Assembly: GCA_905216195.1 (NCBI GenBank) | Contig: CAJMSX010000005.1 | Span: forward strand, 1-64,000 | Origin: an uncultured bacterium | Lineage (GTDB): Bacteria > Bacteroidota > Bacteroidia > Bacteroidales > Marinifilaceae | Length of the DNA stretch: 64,000 nucleotides | Direction: 5' to 3' | Shown here: in pieces, positions 9,765 through 18,718 of the stretch | Position numbering within the stretch: position 1 is the stretch's first letter | How the letters are laid out: every line of letters begins with the position of its first letter | The notes under the pieces: model-generated | What the model saw: the letters and a program-made list of their open reading frames with translations, nothing else | Told to the model about the DNA's origin: nothing | The model's database searches: none | Made by a program: the position numbers and the translations under genes

Positions 9765-12155
9765 TTATTTTTTCCGAATGATTTCCACATAGCCTTTTTC
9801 ACTTTTTCTTCCTCCCTCCGCCGCATAAGAAAATACATAATAATAAGTGCCGGCAGACAGCCCATCCAGTTTGTAATCGTTTGCATAGTCTTTCCGGTGA
9901 AATAAAAGTTTACCCCGGGGATTATAAAAAGCCATTTCAGGTTCGGTATAATCGGACAGATTCTTCACTTCCAGAAAATGTTCCCCTTCACCGGTAAGTA
10001 TCACCACCCGGGAAATATCGGCTTTCCCTTCTTCCGTACCGGGCTGATTTCCACCTTTCACTTGAATCAACCGTTCGGCTATGAAAACTTCCGCATTTCC
10101 GCGTTCATCGGTCACTTCCAGGGTAACATCATAGATTCCGGGCTTTTCATACGTTATAACCGGATTTTGCACATCTGCATTTCCCGGTTTCCCTCCGGGC
10201 AAACTCCATCTATAGGCGACTATGGGAGTTTCAGACACCACCTTAGCGCTGAACTGAACCGTTTCCCCCGCCTTTATTTCCGCCCGGTCAGGCACAATAC
10301 TGATTTCGAAATAAGGCCGGTCGGAATCCTTTTTACCGGCAATGATGCCTTCATTGGGGCATTCATTGTATGCATAATCGTACAAAGTAAAAGAGGTCCC
10401 GTCCTCATTCACCCCGATACGCATCCATCCGTAGAGCCGTTCGGCCGGAGAAGCTCCCTGAAAATAAAATCCCACATACCCGGTTTTTCCTACCCAATCC
10501 CGGTAAGAAGCAGAACAAAGATCCTGTTGGTAAGGAGTCGCCCCTCCTTTAATCCAGAAAGAAGAAGCGGCCGAAATCATCTCTCCTCCCTGAATAAAAC
10601 TGATATTCCGGGAAAATTGCCTGCAAAGTAAGGCTTTCTGATACGTTTCAATTCTCAATTTATTTCCATTGGCTGCATCGAACCAGAATCCGTAGCGGGA
10701 ATCGGAATAGTTGGAAGATAATTGCAACAGCGTCCAGTTGTTGGCTGCGTTGACGATGACATCCGGACAATCGGTATACACGATCCGGAATGGATCCCGG
10801 AATAAAAGCTTTAAAGGAATAGCTGCCGTATAAAGTTCTTTATCTTTGATAAGGGTCTTTACAAAAGAAAGGTCAAAAATCGTATTATCGGATGCTGCGT
10901 GCCGAAGGGATTTACCCTCGAAAAACACTTCCAGAACAGTGGGCTCCGCCACTTTCACTTTGACCTCCAGTCCCTCCGGCAAACCGCTAACCCGGTAATC
11001 CGCTTTATCCAGCCAGGAAGCCGTCGGACGATCGATCTCTCCGTCCTTCACATGCAAACGGAAAGAACCGGAGAAGGCGCCGTCATTGCTGATATCCTCG
11101 TACAATTCATCCTCTTCGGCTACTATTCTTGCTTCATTCCCCAGAAAAAATACTTTTTTCAGATTTTCTTCCTGCCACAAAGGGAAACGGGCCGGGTGAC
11201 TCAGCGCTTTTACCATTCGTTCGACCTGCCCCACCGTAAAATTGGCATAATTATCGGTGTAATTCATAAAATTCTGCCAGTTGGTTTTCTTCCCCTCGCA
11301 GTTGAGCTCGGATTCCGTCATAAAAGTCTTTTCATGCGGGGGAGTATCTTCCACTTCGTCGTTGGGATAGGTACATCCTCCCTCGAAGGTGTGAATCAGG
11401 TTCAGCCAATGTACGAACTCATGCGTCAATACATACCGGAAATTTTCATCCGTATTCGTGCCCAAATAACTTCCGTTGTATACCACACGCGATAAACCGT
11501 GATCACTCATCCATTCGTCGGGATACCAGCTTACCCCGGAATTGTTCGTCACCCCGTCACCGTACAGGTCCAGCATGATGTATACATTCATATAGGAATA
11601 ATTATCCCACGCATACTTACTGATGATATTATCTTGGTTCGTGTTACCGAAACCAGACCGGTTTTCGTAAAAATTAACACCTGTAGTGGGCTGACCGTCA
11701 GGATCTTTTTCTACAAGACGAAATTCGATATTCAATTTTTCCTTGAGCAAATCAAAAGGAGGCGTAATGGAATTCCAGTCCTCGGCCAATCCCTGAAAAT
11801 CTTCGTTCGTCCTTCTCAAAGCATCCACGATCAACTCGCGTGTAACTTGTTTTCCGTGGAAATCGGTTCCGAACACATGGAATACTACCGGTATGATGTA
11901 GGGTTCATTCACCGCCCGGGTCCGCAGAAAATGATTTCCTCCCATTTTTTCCAATAGAGCCGTTCCCCGTCCTTTGTAATTATGCGGAATTTTATCCCAC
12001 ATGGCCCGATTCATTTCTTCTACCCGACATCCGATTTCCTTTCTTTTCTCCTCCGGTTGCTGGTCTATTTCGGAAACCGTCCTTTCACACGAAATCAAAA
12101 AAAACAGACCTATATACAACAGGACTCTCCCCCTAAAAATTCTCGTTGCTTTCAT
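9765..12155 (-). CDS. M43-family zinc metalloprotease lipoprotein with PKD domain and type B T9SS sorting domain
   Basis: The 796-residue protein begins with a lipoprotein-type signal (FFLISC, Cys23). The protease domain carries HEFVHWLNLIH, with His245, Glu246, His249 and His255, and a Met-turn in NFMNYT (Met297). These are the hallmarks of the M43 (cytophagalysin/pappalysin) family. A PKD domain lies at about 610-700. The last 80 residues match the type B (CHU_C-like) sorting domain used by the type IX secretion system: an FYNPRGKLLF core, GTYYYV, and a KGYVEIIR end. The protein is thus probably displayed at the cell surface and cleaves extracellular protein. Its neighbours are SusC/SusD downstream and a PorP/SprF protein upstream. 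A lipobox together with a T9SS domain is unusual. Confidence 0.88.
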   Translation of the reverse strand: MKATRIFRGRVLLYIGLFFLISCERTVSEIDQQPEEKRKEIGCRVEEMNRAMWDKIPHNYKGRGTALLEKMGGNHFLRTRAVNEPYIIPVVFHVFGTDFHGKQVTRELIVDALRRTNEDFQGLAEDWNSITPPFDLLKEKLNIEFRLVEKDPDGQPTTGVNFYENRSGFGNTNQDNIISKYAWDNYSYMNVYIMLDLYGDGVTNNSGVSWYPDEWMSDHGLSRVVYNGSYLGTNTDENFRYVLTHEFVHWLNLIHTFEGGCTYPNDEVEDTPPHEKTFMTESELNCEGKKTNWQNFMNYTDNYANFTVGQVERMVKALSHPARFPLWQEENLKKVFFLGNEARIVAEEDELYEDISNDGAFSGSFRLHVKDGEIDRPTASWLDKADYRVSGLPEGLEVKVKVAEPTVLEVFFEGKSLRHAASDNTIFDLSFVKTLIKDKELYTAAIPLKLLFRDPFRIVYTDCPDVIVNAANNWTLLQLSSNYSDSRYGFWFDAANGNKLRIETYQKALLCRQFSRNISFIQGGEMISAASSFWIKGGATPYQQDLCSASYRDWVGKTGYVGFYFQGASPAERLYGWMRIGVNEDGTSFTLYDYAYNECPNEGIIAGKKDSDRPYFEISIVPDRAEIKAGETVQFSAKVVSETPIVAYRWSLPGGKPGNADVQNPVITYEKPGIYDVTLEVTDERGNAEVFIAERLIQVKGGNQPGTEEGKADISRVVILTGEGEHFLEVKNLSDYTEPEMAFYNPRGKLLFHRKDYANDYKLDGLSAGTYYYVFSYAAEGGRKSEKGYVEIIRKK

Positions 12156-12419
12156 GAAATTTTCTTTTTACAACATTCTATTTTAAGTTGTTTAAGCAAA
12201 AATCTATAAAAGAAAGTAAAAGCGAGCAAAAAAGAAGAGAGAAACCTATATACAAAAAGCCGGATCGAGCGAAAATCTAATATACAAATTCTGACATATG
12301 TGTATGATTTACACCAAATTAACCAGAACTCTAACTATACATTACATCAAAATTCAGAGCCGTTTCCCCAACGGCAAAAATAAATTCCGAATATTAAAAA
12401 TTTTAAAAAGATCTCTTTT

Positions 12420-14069
12420 TCAAATTTTACGCATAAAATCAATAAGTGATTCATCATTAGATAGTTGAAGCCTTTTCCTCAACCGATAACGGGAAACATT
12501 TAAAGAGGTGGGAGATACTTCAGTCAGCAAAGAAATATCTTTATTAGACAAACCGATTCTTAAATAGGAAGCTAATTTAATTTCCCCTTTCGTCAAATCG
12601 GGATGCAGGGCGGTCAACCGGTTGATAAAATCGGCATTTAAAGCTTCAATGCGGTTTATGATTTCCTTAATATCGCTGTTACGTCTGGTATACTGCGTAA
12701 TAAAACTATTTAATTTCTTTAAGTGTGTCTTTAAATCGGAGCCGTCTAAAGAATAGGCTTCCCGAATCATGGTTGAAATTTTCTCCAGCAAATCATTCCT
12801 GCTTTTGATATAACAGGCCAGATTGATCTGCTCGTTGCGGGAAAAGCTCAACTCCAACAAAGCATTCTTTTTCTCTATTTCCAACTGTCGCAATTCACAA
12901 CTCATCAATTCATTCTTCTGGTGTTCCAGTTGACGTTCCAGATTCAACTTCAATAAGTTTTTCTTACTCCTCAATTTCAGAGAATAAATCAATAACAAAG
13001 AAGAAACCAATAACGCCAGAACGACGATCAACACCAGGTTACGATTTAATGTCCTGATCCTAAACTCTTTTTCCTGAAAGAGCAACCGGTTTTCATGTTC
13101 CTTGAGTTTTCTTTCCGTAATCCGGGTTTCGACACTGGATAATTTTTCAGCAGATAATATCCGTCCTTCCATCTCCCGTTCCATCTGTAAATATTGATAA
13201 GCCTTTTCGATATTACCCATAGCTTTATATACCCGGGAGCGGTATTTATAATTATCCAATATCAATTCTTTGGCATCGATTTTTTCAGAAGTTGCCAGGG
13301 ATTTATCCAAATACTCCAGGGCCTGCCGGTAATTTCCGGCATAATAATATTGTAAACCGAAATTATTATAATTTTCAGCAATAGACCAGGTGGCATTTAA
13401 ACGGGTATTTATCTCCAGAGCCTCCTCCAATATTTTTATTTTTTCTTTAAAATTACTCCCTCCTCCGGGGAAAGTAGCCAGATTATTCAAATTGGCCGCA
13501 ATCTTTTTTTCCTGGCGTAAGCGGCGATTAATTTTTAAAGCTTGCAGGAAATCGGACTCCGCTTCTTTATAATTCTTCAGGGAAACATAGACCAAACCTC
13601 TCACATTGTAAGTATATCCCAGTTCACGGAGGTAATTTTTTTCGACACAAATCCGGTAGGATTTATCCAGGAATTCCATCGCTTTGTTATAATCCCGTAA
13701 CAAACGGTAAGAGTCCCCGATCGTGGTGCATAAAGTCACCATAAAAGCGTCCTCTTTCTTCGGATAGATCTCATAGGCCTGGAAGCAGGCATCGAGGGCC
13801 AGATCGAATACCCCCTGCTTAGTATAAGCGGCACTCAAGGTATAAAGCGCTACCGCCAACAAAGAATCGTTGCGTACGACTCCCGCCTGTAGAACAGCCT
13901 GATTTGCATAATGTACCGCCGTTTCAGGAGATTTATACAGTTGCTCTTCAGATAATTTTATTTTTTCCTCTACTTTCCGCAAATCCTCTTCAGTAACCCG
14001 TTCCGTTTTAGCGGAGAAAATTAAAATAACCCCTAAAAAAAGTGATATTATCTGCATACTTCGTTTCAA
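12420..14069 (-). CDS. TPR-repeat transmembrane regulator with C-terminal LuxR-type HTH
   Basis: The 549-residue protein has a signal-anchor N-terminus, about six tetratricopeptide repeats (about 40-300), one transmembrane helix near residues 343-363 (NLVLIVVLALLVSSLLLIYS), a coiled coil, and a cytoplasmic C-terminal helix-turn-helix (about 485-549). The HTH has the LTKGEIKLASYLRIGLSNKDI signature region of GerE/LuxR-type domains. This design is common among Bacteroidetes membrane-bound transcription regulators that sense periplasmic signals through their TPRs. It lies between the PorP/SprF gene and the protease gene on the same strand, so it probably controls this locus; the target is inferred from position only. 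Confidence 0.8.
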   Translation of the reverse strand: MKRSMQIISLFLGVILIFSAKTERVTEEDLRKVEEKIKLSEEQLYKSPETAVHYANQAVLQAGVVRNDSLLAVALYTLSAAYTKQGVFDLALDACFQAYEIYPKKEDAFMVTLCTTIGDSYRLLRDYNKAMEFLDKSYRICVEKNYLRELGYTYNVRGLVYVSLKNYKEAESDFLQALKINRRLRQEKKIAANLNNLATFPGGGSNFKEKIKILEEALEINTRLNATWSIAENYNNFGLQYYYAGNYRQALEYLDKSLATSEKIDAKELILDNYKYRSRVYKAMGNIEKAYQYLQMEREMEGRILSAEKLSSVETRITERKLKEHENRLLFQEKEFRIRTLNRNLVLIVVLALLVSSLLLIYSLKLRSKKNLLKLNLERQLEHQKNELMSCELRQLEIEKKNALLELSFSRNEQINLACYIKSRNDLLEKISTMIREAYSLDGSDLKTHLKKLNSFITQYTRRNSDIKEIINRIEALNADFINRLTALHPDLTKGEIKLASYLRIGLSNKDISLLTEVSPTSLNVSRYRLRKRLQLSNDESLIDFMRKI

Positions 14070-14426
14070 TTAACTTCACACCAACACTTCTGTCCTCAAA
14101 AAACAAACGTTTTCCGGGGGTATGGAAATTACAGAAAAATACAGATGAAATAAAAGAAACGTTTACTATCCGTTTACATGATTTCCCTGATCGGCCTAAA
14201 CGGCTTCTTCAGAAGCAAAAATAATTTATCTCGTATCTCTTTCTCCAGGCTGATTTTTCAAAGTTAGGCACACATTACTGCAAATTCCACTACAATATAT
14301 GACAAAACCCAGTTTCCCGACCTGACATCTGCTGATTTTCAGCAACTTAACCAAATCGAAAAACTAACCTTATCAATCTTGCAATAATAATAAAAAAAGA
14401 TTAGAGATCAAATAATTAAAAACCTT
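14070..14426. other. Intergenic region upstream of the TPR/LuxR-type regulator
   Basis: No convincing gene is seen in this 357-nt gap. It holds a candidate minus-strand -7 element (CAAAGTTA as read on the plus strand, 14259-14266) described separately, and AT-rich sequence near the end of the PorP/SprF gene. Short plus-strand reading frames here have no recognisable product. Confidence 0.5.
14259..14266 (-). promoter_or_regulatory. Candidate -7 element for the TPR/LuxR-type regulator
   Basis: On the minus strand this reads TAACTTTG, the TAnnTTTG consensus. It lies 190 nt upstream of the regulator's ATG. A TTTG (minus strand 14284-14281) is 14 nt upstream, closer than the usual 19-21 nt spacing, so support is moderate. 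Confidence 0.4.
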
Positions 14427-15269
14427 CTATTTTGAAAAAACGGAAGCCAGATTAAATTTTAAAGAAAATTCGTGTGCACCCTTGGACAAATCGGCTAAAT
14501 CACCCATATGAACGTCATAACTATAGGCGAAAGATACATAGGAAAACAAGCCTATTTCGCCTAAAAGGGTTATCCGATTGTCGAAATCGGAGGAAACGCC
14601 CACATTTACAATATCTTTATATCCTCCCCGAACACCCACTTCCACATAATCGTCCCAGCGACTGTCATAATTATAGAAAATCAGGGGTTTTACCTGCCAG
14701 TTATCGCACAAGGGAATCCGATAACTCCCGACAAAATAAAGACGGTAGATATTCTCGTCCTCTTTATCGAAGGTCATATAACCGCTTCCGCCCAAAGTCA
14801 GCCTTTTGTAGGCATAAGTAACTCCCACCCCCGCGACAAAGGAATTATAATCATATTTCCCCTTTACACTTTCTTCCACATCTCCCCAATCATATTTCTT
14901 CATATCGATCCCGAGATACACTCCCACAGCCAGGCGGGAGACACCCGGAAGGGGAATTCCGGCATCCACGGAAATACCGAAACGATTGTTTTTTCGAATG
15001 CCGGCTTTGGCAAACTGACCGTCTATCCCTATTCCCCAAGAAGTTTTCCCAAAAGTGTTGTGGATATTGAAACCGCCCATCTGCGGAGCCCCGTCCACGC
15101 CGCTCCATGCTTTCTTATAATGAAAAGATCCTTGTAAGGATTTCTCCATATTTAACCAGGAAGGATTAATCAGTCCCGGGTTATAAATCAGCTGAGCGTA
15201 ATTTACATCCGTTTGCCCCCGAACGATCAGGCTCACCAAAAATACGGCCAAGAAAAACAGGTATCTCAT
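14427..15269 (-). CDS. PorP/SprF family type IX secretion system membrane protein
   Basis: A 280-residue outer-membrane protein with signal peptide (cut near RGQTD). Its mature start, DVNYAQLIYNPGLINPSW, is the highly conserved beginning of PorP/SprF proteins. The remainder is a predicted transmembrane beta barrel. PorP/SprF proteins are partners of the T9SS; in gliding bacteria SprF is needed for secretion of SprB, which carries a type B sorting domain. The gene lies two genes upstream of the M43 protease that has such a domain, on the same strand, so I infer it is that protease's dedicated partner. No other T9SS component is in the window. Confidence 0.88.
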   Translation of the reverse strand: MRYLFFLAVFLVSLIVRGQTDVNYAQLIYNPGLINPSWLNMEKSLQGSFHYKKAWSGVDGAPQMGGFNIHNTFGKTSWGIGIDGQFAKAGIRKNNRFGISVDAGIPLPGVSRLAVGVYLGIDMKKYDWGDVEESVKGKYDYNSFVAGVGVTYAYKRLTLGGSGYMTFDKEDENIYRLYFVGSYRIPLCDNWQVKPLIFYNYDSRWDDYVEVGVRGGYKDIVNVGVSSDFDNRITLLGEIGLFSYVSFAYSYDVHMGDLADLSKGAHEFSLKFNLASVFSK

Positions 15270-15564
15270 AACACAACTCTTTGCAATTCTAAATTTTTAT
15301 CAAATATCTGTTATTAATCCGAAACTACAAGACCTCGCTTCCTGAAAAACAATATACATTCTTTCGGATTTCCCGAGGTATTGATATACAAATCGAATTT
15401 CTGCACACTCTAAACCAATGAAATACGAAAACAAAATATATACTTTACACGCTTTTCCCGTCACCTGAAAAATAATACCTTTCTCTCCGTTTTCCGCCCC
15501 TTTTCTCTTTTCCGGATCAGCCCTGCCTTTCCCCTCCCAAAATCCGGGTTGCTCCTTCCATACA

Positions 15565-15594
15565 AAAAACCGTCCCGAAAACGGAACGGTTTTT
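15565..15594 (-). terminator. Terminator downstream of the DUF3332 gene
   Basis: A 13-bp stem (AAAAACCGTTCCG on the minus strand) closes on a TTTT loop and its returning arm ends in a T-run. It lies just after the stop of the gene at 15616-16161. It also separates that gene from the PorP/SprF gene downstream. Confidence 0.8.
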
Positions 15595-15615
15595 CATATC
15601 AGCTTAGACGGATTC

Positions 15616-16161
15616 CTATCTGGCCGCCATCACTTCGGATTCGATCAAATTGGCACTATTCTGATCGAAAACCAACGTTTTATTATTCGGCAAATACGTA
15701 AATACGGCATCGTCCTTCAATTCCACTACCTTCACTTTTTTCTCCCCGTCCATCATATACCAGGATTTCTCTTTCGGAAAATACTTAAAGTCTACCCGGG
15801 CATCCGTGCCGTTCTGCGCAATAGTCAAAGCGTTCCGACTTTTCGTAATTTTATACATATTACCTTCACGAAGTACTTCTAATTCTTCCACCTCACCGGC
15901 ATTCATCGCTATCGGGTTGCGTCCTCCCCAAAATTCGATGGAGTTAAAGATCAAAATATCACCCAAACAAGCCAGTTCATAAGCAGGAATGATGCAAAGC
16001 CCGAAAAACACAAGCTCATTTACAAACTTCTTATTGGAAATATTACCGTTCCAATTATGCAACTTGGTAGCCAGTGAAAAAGACCCGTAACAACCGGTCA
16101 TTAACAACGACGTCGAGGCAATCAGGACAATCGCCGTTACTCTTGTAATAGTTTTCTTCAT
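15616..16161 (-). CDS. DUF3332 family lipoprotein
   Basis: The 181-residue product has a lipoprotein signal peptide with lipobox MTGC (Cys24). The conserved segment GSFSLATKLHNWNGNISNKKF and a hydrophobic stretch IIPAYELACLGDILIFNSIEFWGG identify the DUF3332 family, whose function is not known. The C-terminal half is beta-rich and includes a short TYLPNNKTLVFD strand pair. The gene is monocistronic: a strong terminator follows it, and aspA lies 71 nt upstream on the same strand. Read-through from aspA is possible. Confidence 0.8.
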   Translation of the reverse strand: MKKTITRVTAIVLIASTSLLMTGCYGSFSLATKLHNWNGNISNKKFVNELVFFGLCIIPAYELACLGDILIFNSIEFWGGRNPIAMNAGEVEELEVLREGNMYKITKSRNALTIAQNGTDARVDFKYFPKEKSWYMMDGEKKVKVVELKDDAVFTYLPNNKTLVFDQNSANLIESEVMAAR

Positions 16162-16232
16162 GATAAATTAATTTATAAGTTAATATTTATGTATAAATTG
16201 AAATTATCAAAACGTTTGCCCCGAATCCGGTC

Positions 16233-17645
16233 CTATTTTTTCTTATAGAACTTATGGGGTTTAATCATCAGTTCCGGTTTCAGAAGCTCGTCCAGTTCCT
16301 CTTTGGTAAGCAACTTTTCTTCCAACACCAGATCATAAACGCTCCGGTTTTCTTTCAGAGCCCGTTTGGCAATACGGGAAGAATTCTCATATCCCAAAGT
16401 CGGATTCAAAGCCGTTACGATACCGATACTATTCAGGACCATTTCCCGGCAACGGGCCGCATTAGCGGTAATTCCGTCGATACAAAGCACTCTCAAGCGT
16501 TCCATGCCTTTTTGCAACATCTTAATGGAACTGAAAATAGCGTGCACGATAATGGGCTCCATTACATTCAACTGCAATTGGCCGGCTTCCGCAGCGAAAG
16601 TCACGGTCAGATCGTTTCCGATAATCCGGTAGCAAATCTGGTTTACCACTTCGGGGATAACGGGATTTACCTTTCCCGGCATAATGGACGAGCCCGGCTG
16701 CATAGGCGGTAAATTGATTTCGTTCAAGCCGCAACGGGGACCGCTGGACAACAGACGTAAATCGTTACAAATTTTAGACAATTTAACGGCCATCCGTTTT
16801 AAAGCGGAAGAATACATCACGGTGGAACCCGTGTCGGGAGTCGCCTCGATCAGGTTGGAAGCCAGAACAAATTCTTCCCCGCTGATGATACGCAGGTTTT
16901 TGATGCATTTTTTGGAATATTCAGGTTCGGAATTAATGCCCGTACCGATAGCCGTTGCTCCCATGTTCACTTCGAGGAACAATTTCGCCATTTGATTCAG
17001 CCGATCGATTTCTTCTTCCATATTAGCGGCAAAAGCCTCAAACTCCTGTCCCAAGGTCATCGGCACCGCATCCTGCAACTGGGTACGCCCCATTTTCAAA
17101 ACATCCTTAAATTCCTCTCCTTTTTGGCGGAAAGCCTGAATCAATAATTTCAGCTCACCTACCAGTTCTTCATTCATAAAGATAAAAGCCAGCTTGAATG
17201 AAGTAGGATAAGCGTCGTTCGTCGACTGAGAAAGATTCACATGGTTATTGGGGTGACAATACTGGTACTCTCCTTTCTGATGTCCCAATAATTCCAGAGC
17301 CCGGTTAGCAACAACCTCGTTGATATTCATATTCGTAGAGGTTCCTGCTCCTCCCTGTATGAGATCGACCGGGAATTGATCGTGGAATTTCCCTTCGATA
17401 ATTTCTTCACAGGCGTCGGTGATGGCGGCAGCAATATTTTCCGGAAGCAATCCCAGTTCCAGATTGGCTTTCGCTGCAGCCCATTTTACCATAGCCAGAG
17501 CTTTTACATAGTTGGGATAATCGGAGATCTTAATGCCGCTGATGTTGGCAAAATTTTCAATACCTCTCAACGTCTGTATGCCATAATAAGCGTCGGCCGG
17601 TACTTCTTTTTCTCCCAATAAGTCATGTTCAATACGTGTTTTCAT
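16233..17645 (-). CDS. aspA: Aspartate ammonia-lyase
   Basis: Aspartase reversibly deaminates L-aspartate to fumarate and ammonia, feeding fumarate to respiration and the succinate/propionate route of anaerobic Bacteroidales. The 470-residue protein belongs to the fumarase/aspartase superfamily. It has the signature GSSIMPGKVNPV with the catalytic-loop serine, GRTQLQDAVP near residue 190, and NLSQSTNDAYPTS near 135. The TNDA-type motif and overall similarity favour aspartase over class II fumarase, though the two families are close. A candidate promoter (17781-17812) lies about 135 nt upstream. Confidence 0.9.
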   Translation of the reverse strand: MKTRIEHDLLGEKEVPADAYYGIQTLRGIENFANISGIKISDYPNYVKALAMVKWAAAKANLELGLLPENIAAAITDACEEIIEGKFHDQFPVDLIQGGAGTSTNMNINEVVANRALELLGHQKGEYQYCHPNNHVNLSQSTNDAYPTSFKLAFIFMNEELVGELKLLIQAFRQKGEEFKDVLKMGRTQLQDAVPMTLGQEFEAFAANMEEEIDRLNQMAKLFLEVNMGATAIGTGINSEPEYSKKCIKNLRIISGEEFVLASNLIEATPDTGSTVMYSSALKRMAVKLSKICNDLRLLSSGPRCGLNEINLPPMQPGSSIMPGKVNPVIPEVVNQICYRIIGNDLTVTFAAEAGQLQLNVMEPIIVHAIFSSIKMLQKGMERLRVLCIDGITANAARCREMVLNSIGIVTALNPTLGYENSSRIAKRALKENRSVYDLVLEEKLLTKEELDELLKPELMIKPHKFYKKK

Positions 17646-17780
17646 AATTCTGACTTTTAAAGTGATTTATACGTTTTATTTTTATTTGTGTTTCCCATCC
17701 TATCCATATTCTTTTCTATTTTTTCAAAACCATCTGCTCCTACTTGTATAAAAAACGATCATTTTAAAAAATAGAGAGGT

Positions 17781-17812
17781 CAAAGTTAACAAAGAAAAAC
17801 AGATTAATCCAA
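17781..17812 (-). promoter_or_regulatory. Candidate promoter of aspA
   Basis: Read on the minus strand, TTGG (17812-17809) and TAACTTTG (17788-17781) are separated by 20 nt, matching the Bacteroidetes promoter form. The predicted transcript would have a leader of about 130 nt before the aspA ATG. Confidence 0.55.
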
Positions 17813-17902
17813 TCTTTTCAGGAAAGAAATGCTCAGTGCACAACCCCCGGAAACTCAAGCCCACAAACGTTTACGAAAAACCGCCCAAATGGAAAATAAA
17901 AA

Positions 17903-17921
17903 AAGCCTTCGGAGAAGGCTT
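17903..17921 (-). terminator. Terminator of the DUF4494 gene
   Basis: A perfect 8-bp stem (AAGCCTTC, 3-nt loop, GAAGGCTT) is followed on the minus strand by a run of eight T. It lies nine bases after the stop codon of the gene at 17930-18442. Confidence 0.9.
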
Positions 17922-17929
17922 GAAAGTTG

Positions 17930-18442
17930 TCATGATTCAAAATTTTTTTCATCCGGCTGCATCTCCTGCAAAGGCTTCAAATGCTCGGATAAAGTTTCAT
18001 TTTCATCCGAAAAATAAGGGAATACATCCATGAACGAAGTATCCGACAGGCTTACAATTTCGTAAGGTACGACGAAGGTCGATAAACTCTTCTCCAGATT
18101 CTCCAAAGCCCTGCGGATATTTGCCGCCGCTACCAGATAATACTGATTGCTGGATTTTTCTTTCCCGCTTACCTCATCGGCATCGATAATCGCAATCTTA
18201 GCCTTATACCAACGATCGTCATTCTCATCCACCGACTCTACCAACTCCGTAATATTGGATTTCTTTAAACCCGTAATATAATACTCTCCTTTCATGATAG
18301 ATTCCATCTGATGCATGATTCTGCTTTCGGCCTCCGTATACGAAAGCGCATCCAGCAGATAAGACTCCGTTACTTTCTTTTCCCTTCCGTCCTCGTTCAC
18401 TTTCATGTACTTTACTTTCGCTTCAAACCAATTTGCTGTCAT
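17930..18442 (-). CDS. DUF4494 domain-containing protein
   Basis: The 170-residue soluble, acidic protein begins MTANWFEAKVKYMKVNEDG, the typical opening of the Bacteroidetes-restricted DUF4494 family. The domain covers about residues 1-150 and looks like two alpha/beta repeats of about 65 residues: the FEAKVKY/YLLDALSYTEAE pattern recurs as WYKAKIAIID/YYLVAAANIRRALE. No catalytic motif or membrane segment is visible. The function is unknown. It stands alone, with a strong terminator downstream. Confidence 0.85.
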   Translation of the reverse strand: MTANWFEAKVKYMKVNEDGREKKVTESYLLDALSYTEAESRIMHQMESIMKGEYYITGLKKSNITELVESVDENDDRWYKAKIAIIDADEVSGKEKSSNQYYLVAAANIRRALENLEKSLSTFVVPYEIVSLSDTSFMDVFPYFSDENETLSEHLKPLQEMQPDEKNFES

Positions 18443-18582
18443 ATTTTTATTGTTTTATGGGATATAATAATGCACATACCTCTTCCCGATCTTCACCGGC
18501 CGGCAAATATAGAAAAGTTTGGGAGGAAACCACGACAAATTTTCCCCCTTTTTAAAAAATCCCCCTCCTTCGGTTTTCACTT

Positions 18583-18630
18583 TGAAGTGACTCCCAAAAG
18601 TTTTGTGTCTAACTTTTGGGGTGCACTTCA
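18583..18630. repeat. Two IS3/IS150-like terminal inverted repeats abutting head to head
   Basis: The 48-bp element has outer arms TGAAGTGACTCCCAAAAGTT and, inverted, AACTTTTGGGGTGCACTTCA. Its inner 10 bp (CCCAAAAGTT/AACTTTTGGG) pair perfectly across an 8-nt spacer. The arms resemble the TGxACTGxxCCCAAAAAGTT-type ends of IS3-family (IS150 group) elements. I read it as an internally deleted IS remnant or MITE-like scar. It could also act as a hairpin for the ATPase gene ending at 18719, but lacks a T-run. No clear target duplication is seen. Confidence 0.55.
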
Positions 18631-18718
18631 GAAATACCAGCACCCAATAATAAAGCATACGTTCCTTTGTTCGAGTATATGGAAAAAGCAAGTGTTGTCA
18701 GCGCATTATTATCCAGGG

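Noticed and set aside
9978..10631. Long plus-strand reading frame of about 217 codons opposite the M43 protease gene
   Set aside because: It is antisense to a well-supported gene, has unusual composition and no recognisable product; the same holds for other long frames opposite susC, susD and the protease.
18583..18630. Classic rho-independent terminator of the DUF4143 ATPase gene
   Set aside because: There is no T-run after the stem on the minus strand and the arms match IS ends, so an IS remnant is the better explanation.
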